Shown: positions 61,307 to 64,000 of the stretch, piece after piece | Position numbering within the stretch: position 1 is the first letter of the stretch | How the letters are laid out: every line of letters starts with the position of its first letter | From: Sphingobacterium sp. UBA5670 | GTDB lineage: Bacteria > Bacteroidota > Bacteroidia > Sphingobacteriales > Sphingobacteriaceae | Direction: 5' to 3' | Assembly: GCF_002420705.1 (NCBI RefSeq) | Contig: NZ_DIIM01000013.1 | Span: 13,702-77,701, forward strand | Length of the DNA: 64,000 nt | Notes under the pieces: model-generated | What the model was told of the DNA's origin: nothing | What the model saw: only the letters and a program-made list of their open reading frames with translations | The model's database searches: none | Program-made: the position numbers and the translations under genes

Positions 61307-62614
61307 ATGAAATTTTATAGTACAAATAATAAAGCATTAGAAGTGTCCTTTAAAGATGCAGTTTTCAATTCGCTACCTGCCGATAAAGGACTGTATATGC
61401 CTGAGGTGATCCCCCAATTGGATCCCCTGTTCATTAAGAATATACAGCAATACTCCTTACAGGAGATTGCCTTTGAAGTTGCATCCACCCTATTGGGAAA
61501 TGATATACCCAAAGCCGATCTAAAGCAGATTGTGAATGATGCGATTAATTTTGACGCTCCCGTAAAATTTTTGACAGACAGTACGGCAGTGCTTGAACTT
61601 TTTCATGGGCCTTCTTATGCCTTTAAAGATTTTGGTGCCCGGTTTATGAGTAGGGTTATGGGCTATTTTTCGAAAACGGATGATAAATTATTGGATGTAC
61701 TGGTCGCAACATCCGGTGATACCGGTGGTGCTGTGGCTTTAGGCTTTCTCGGTGTAGAAGGGACTCGTGTGACGATCTTATATCCCAAAGGTAAAGTCTC
61801 TGAAGTGCAGGAATTACAGCTAACCACCAATGGTCAGAATATAAGGGCTATTGAAGTAGAAGGAACGTTTGACGATTGTCAGGCATTGGTAAAACAGGCT
61901 TTTAGTGATGCTGAACTCAACCATGTACTACGTTTGACATCTGCCAATTCAATTAATATCGCAAGATTGATCCCACAGACATTCTATTATTTTTATGCGT
62001 ATGCACAACTGAAATCACAGGGAATTAATGAAGTCGTATTTACGGTGCCTAGTGGTAATTTTGGTAATATTGGAGCGGGTCTATTAGCCTATAAAATGGG
62101 ACTTCCTGTAAAGCATTTCGTTGCTGCAACAAACGTCAATGATACTGTGCCCAGATTTCTTTCTTCTGGTAAATATGAGCCCCTGCCTTCTATTCAGACA
62201 TTAAGCAACGCCATGGATGTTGGGAATCCGAGTAATTGGGTACGTATCCAGGATCTCTTTGGTGGTAACGTCGACGAATTAAAAAATATGCTCTCTTCCT
62301 ATATTTTTACAGATGAAGAAACAAAAGAAGGAATGCGAGAACTGTTTGAAGAATTCGGGTATACCGCCTGTCCTCATACAGCAATCGCATGGCTCGGTGC
62401 TCGATCTTATGCGAAAGAAAATCCGGACCAGTATGCTTCGGTTTTCTTATCCACAGCACATCCCTGCAAATTCCCTGATGCTATAGCTGCTGATGTATTT
62501 GAAAAAATAGTGTTGCCTGCCGGTGCAGAAGAATTGCAAGGAAAAGAAAAATTAGCAGAACCTTTGAAAGTGGATTTTGAAGCGTTCAAAAAATATCTAA
62601 TCAACCATAACTAA
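61307..62614 (+). CDS. thrC: threonine synthase
   Basis: Makes threonine from phosphohomoserine with PLP, 435 residues. The PLP lysine is Lys107 in SYAFKDFG. ATSGDTGGAV and VPSGNFGNIGAG are the phosphate-binding motifs. The spacer from thrB is 153 bases. A terminator follows, closing the operon. Confidence 0.96.
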   Translation: MKFYSTNNKALEVSFKDAVFNSLPADKGLYMPEVIPQLDPLFIKNIQQYSLQEIAFEVASTLLGNDIPKADLKQIVNDAINFDAPVKFLTDSTAVLELFHGPSYAFKDFGARFMSRVMGYFSKTDDKLLDVLVATSGDTGGAVALGFLGVEGTRVTILYPKGKVSEVQELQLTTNGQNIRAIEVEGTFDDCQALVKQAFSDAELNHVLRLTSANSINIARLIPQTFYYFYAYAQLKSQGINEVVFTVPSGNFGNIGAGLLAYKMGLPVKHFVAATNVNDTVPRFLSSGKYEPLPSIQTLSNAMDVGNPSNWVRIQDLFGGNVDELKNMLSSYIFTDEETKEGMRELFEEFGYTACPHTAIAWLGARSYAKENPDQYASVFLSTAHPCKFPDAIAADVFEKIVLPAGAEELQGKEKLAEPLKVDFEAFKKYLINHN

Positions 62615-62620
62615 ATACCG

Positions 62621-62645
62621 AGGGCTCCTTTAGGAGCCCTTTTTA
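62621..62645 (+). terminator. threonine operon terminator
   Basis: AGGGCTCC, loop TTTA, GGAGCCCT and TTTTT lie seven bases after the thrC stop. Confidence 0.88.
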
Positions 62646-62765
62646 TTTTTATACCGAAGTATTTTAAATTCTTGGATTGAAGGGGTTTTTGGAAAATATC
62701 TAATATATTGAGGATCTTGGATTGTTTTATCCGGAAAGTTTCGTTAGGATGTCGAATTATTAAGT

Positions 62766-62773
62766 TAATTTTG
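62766..62773 (+). promoter_or_regulatory. rlmI -7 box, 5 nt from the ATG
   Basis: TAATTTTG matches TAnnTTTG exactly and is five bases before the ATG at 62779. Confidence 0.5.
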
Positions 62774-62778
62774 CAACA

Positions 62779-63966
62779 ATGAAATCAGTTTATTTGAATA
62801 AGGGTAAGGATAAGGCTGCCTGGCAATTGCATCCTTGGGTATTTTCTGGAGCAATTAAATCATTGTCCGATAAAATTGAAGATGGCGAAGTTGTTAGCGT
62901 TTACAATGCTGAACGTGAATTTATAGCCTATGGTTTATTTCACAATAGCTCACGTGTAGCCATTCGCCTATTGGAATGGAATCCTCAAACACAGATTGAT
63001 GCCGATTGGTGGCGAGCTCGTATTCGAAAGGCAGTAGCTGCAAGACAGCATCTGTTACAAGAAGGTGTTACAAATACTGTACGTCTGATTTTTGCAGAAG
63101 CAGATTTCCTTCCTGGGCTGATTGCTGATAAATATGCTGATTTTATTTCCATTCAAGTTCACTCCGTAGGGGTTGAAAAAGTCAAATCAATTATTATCGA
63201 TGAACTGGATGCTTTATTGCAACCTAAAGGAATTTATGAGCGGAGCGACCTGAAATCACGCGAACATGAGGGGCTTCCTGATACAAATGGTCTTTTGCAT
63301 GGTGAGCTTCCGTCTGAGTTTGTCGACGTTATCGAAAATGGTATTCATTATAAGGTTAACATTATCGATGGACAAAAATCCGGATTCTATTGCGACCAAC
63401 GTGAAAACCGCCAGCTGACAGCCAACTACGTCTCAAATAAAAGAGTTCTAGATTGTTTTTGCTATTCTGGGGGCTTTACATTAAATAGCTTGAAAAACGG
63501 AGCATCAGAAGTTGTATCAGTTGATAGCTCGGCTCTGGCTATTGAAACACTGGAAAAGAATATTGCTGAAAACGGTTTTGAACCGGAGCGGCACAAAGCA
63601 ATATTGTCTGATGTAAATAAACAATTGCGAAAATTCATTGATGAAGGTGAGAAATTTGATCTAATCGTCTTGGATCCACCCAAATATGCTCCTTCTCGAT
63701 CCGCTTTGGAGAGAGCATCACGGGCTTATAAAGACTTGAACCGTCGTGGATTAATGCTACTAAACAGTGGTGGATTATTAGCGACTTTTTCTTGCTCAGG
63801 TGCAATGGACATGGACACCTTTAAACAGGTGCTTGCATGGGCAGCATTGGATGCCGGTAAGGAAATTCAGTTTATCAGACAATTTCACCAACCTGAAGAT
63901 CATCCTGTGCGGGCATCATTTCCCGAAGGCGAGTATCTGAAGGGATTATTGGTACGTGTAGTATAG
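62779..63966 (+). CDS. rlmI: RlmI-type 23S rRNA (cytosine-C5) methyltransferase
   Basis: A 395-residue enzyme. An N-terminal PUA domain (WQLHPWVFSGAIKSL and EDGEVVSVYNAEREFIAYG) is followed by a linker and a class I methyltransferase domain. The linker has YERSDLKSREHEGL and GFYCDQRENR, as in RlmI. Motif I is DCFCYSGGFTL, the acidic residue is in VSVDSSALAI, and motif IV is LDPPKYAPSRSAL. The catalytic Cys lies in TFSCSGAMD. It methylates 23S rRNA C1962 in E. coli; the site here is inferred. Confidence 0.92.
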   Translation: MKSVYLNKGKDKAAWQLHPWVFSGAIKSLSDKIEDGEVVSVYNAEREFIAYGLFHNSSRVAIRLLEWNPQTQIDADWWRARIRKAVAARQHLLQEGVTNTVRLIFAEADFLPGLIADKYADFISIQVHSVGVEKVKSIIIDELDALLQPKGIYERSDLKSREHEGLPDTNGLLHGELPSEFVDVIENGIHYKVNIIDGQKSGFYCDQRENRQLTANYVSNKRVLDCFCYSGGFTLNSLKNGASEVVSVDSSALAIETLEKNIAENGFEPERHKAILSDVNKQLRKFIDEGEKFDLIVLDPPKYAPSRSALERASRAYKDLNRRGLMLLNSGGLLATFSCSGAMDMDTFKQVLAWAALDAGKEIQFIRQFHQPEDHPVRASFPEGEYLKGLLVRVV

Positions 63967-64000
63967 TTATATAAAGATAGTGAGGTTGATTTGAGAAAAT

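Noticed and set aside
1..64000. CRISPR arrays, insertion sequences or prophage
   Set aside because: No regular direct repeats, transposase, integrase or phage structural genes were found in the window.

Overview
This window looks like an ordinary chromosomal segment of a Bacteroidota bacterium, most likely from the Sphingobacteriaceae (Sphingobacterium or Pedobacter type). The inference rests on AT-rich spacers, many upstream regions carrying the Bacteroidota -7 box TAnnTTTG, the scarcity of Shine-Dalgarno sequences, a large-insert IspG, a TonB-type outer-membrane barrel, families such as DUF4292, DUF4476 and DUF1080, and an F-type ATPase operon without the beta and epsilon genes. Species assignment would need a 16S or marker-gene comparison. 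I see no prophage, insertion sequence, CRISPR array or plasmid backbone.

Layout. 1-8.6 kb: ispG, a LiaF-like membrane protein, an MlaE/MlaF lipid ABC transporter pair, a methyltransferase, an unrecognised 595-residue protein and purU. 8.6-16 kb: parE, then two convergent gene groups. One encodes an SPFH-GYF protein and a double zinc-ribbon membrane protein. The other encodes a membrane-anchored Ppx/GppA-like protein, a membrane coiled-coil protein and a soluble coiled-coil protein. 16-25 kb: a cupin, a Pif1-type helicase and the ATP synthase operon (two small membrane genes, then a, c, b, delta, alpha, gamma). 25-35.7 kb: fabH, clpS, an outer-membrane barrel protein, a DUF1080 protein, yjjG, a two-component system joined to a TPR gene and hemE, hemJ, and a DUF4476 protein.

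35.7-50 kb: gabD-like, a DCC-family protein, ribBA, lptF/G, a START-like protein, two identical tRNA-Met(CAU) genes, an ABC exporter, an AraC regulator, a DECR-type SDR and the translation operon rplM-rpsI-rpsB-tsf. 50-57 kb: an envelope cluster (TPR protein, DUF4292 lipoprotein, EnvC-like protein, tatA, LysM lytic transglycosylase), a phosphoribosyltransferase and an NlpC/P60 peptidase. 57-64 kb: the threonine operon thrA-thrB-thrC, preceded by a leader peptide rich in Thr and Ile codons and a perfect terminator hairpin, then an RlmI-type methyltransferase.

Most striking signals: the threonine attenuator with its unannotated 21-codon leader ORF; the SPFH/zinc-ribbon/Ppx-like/coiled-coil gene group, which resembles the parts of a PspA-Ydj membrane-stress complex but with an added actin-fold protein; an uncharacterised 595-residue protein with a TIM-barrel-like glycine motif; several promoters whose -7 box lies only 3-5 nt before the ATG, which predicts leaderless mRNAs; and structured RNA elements after atpE, between rpsB and tsf, and at the 5' end of the rplM transcript.
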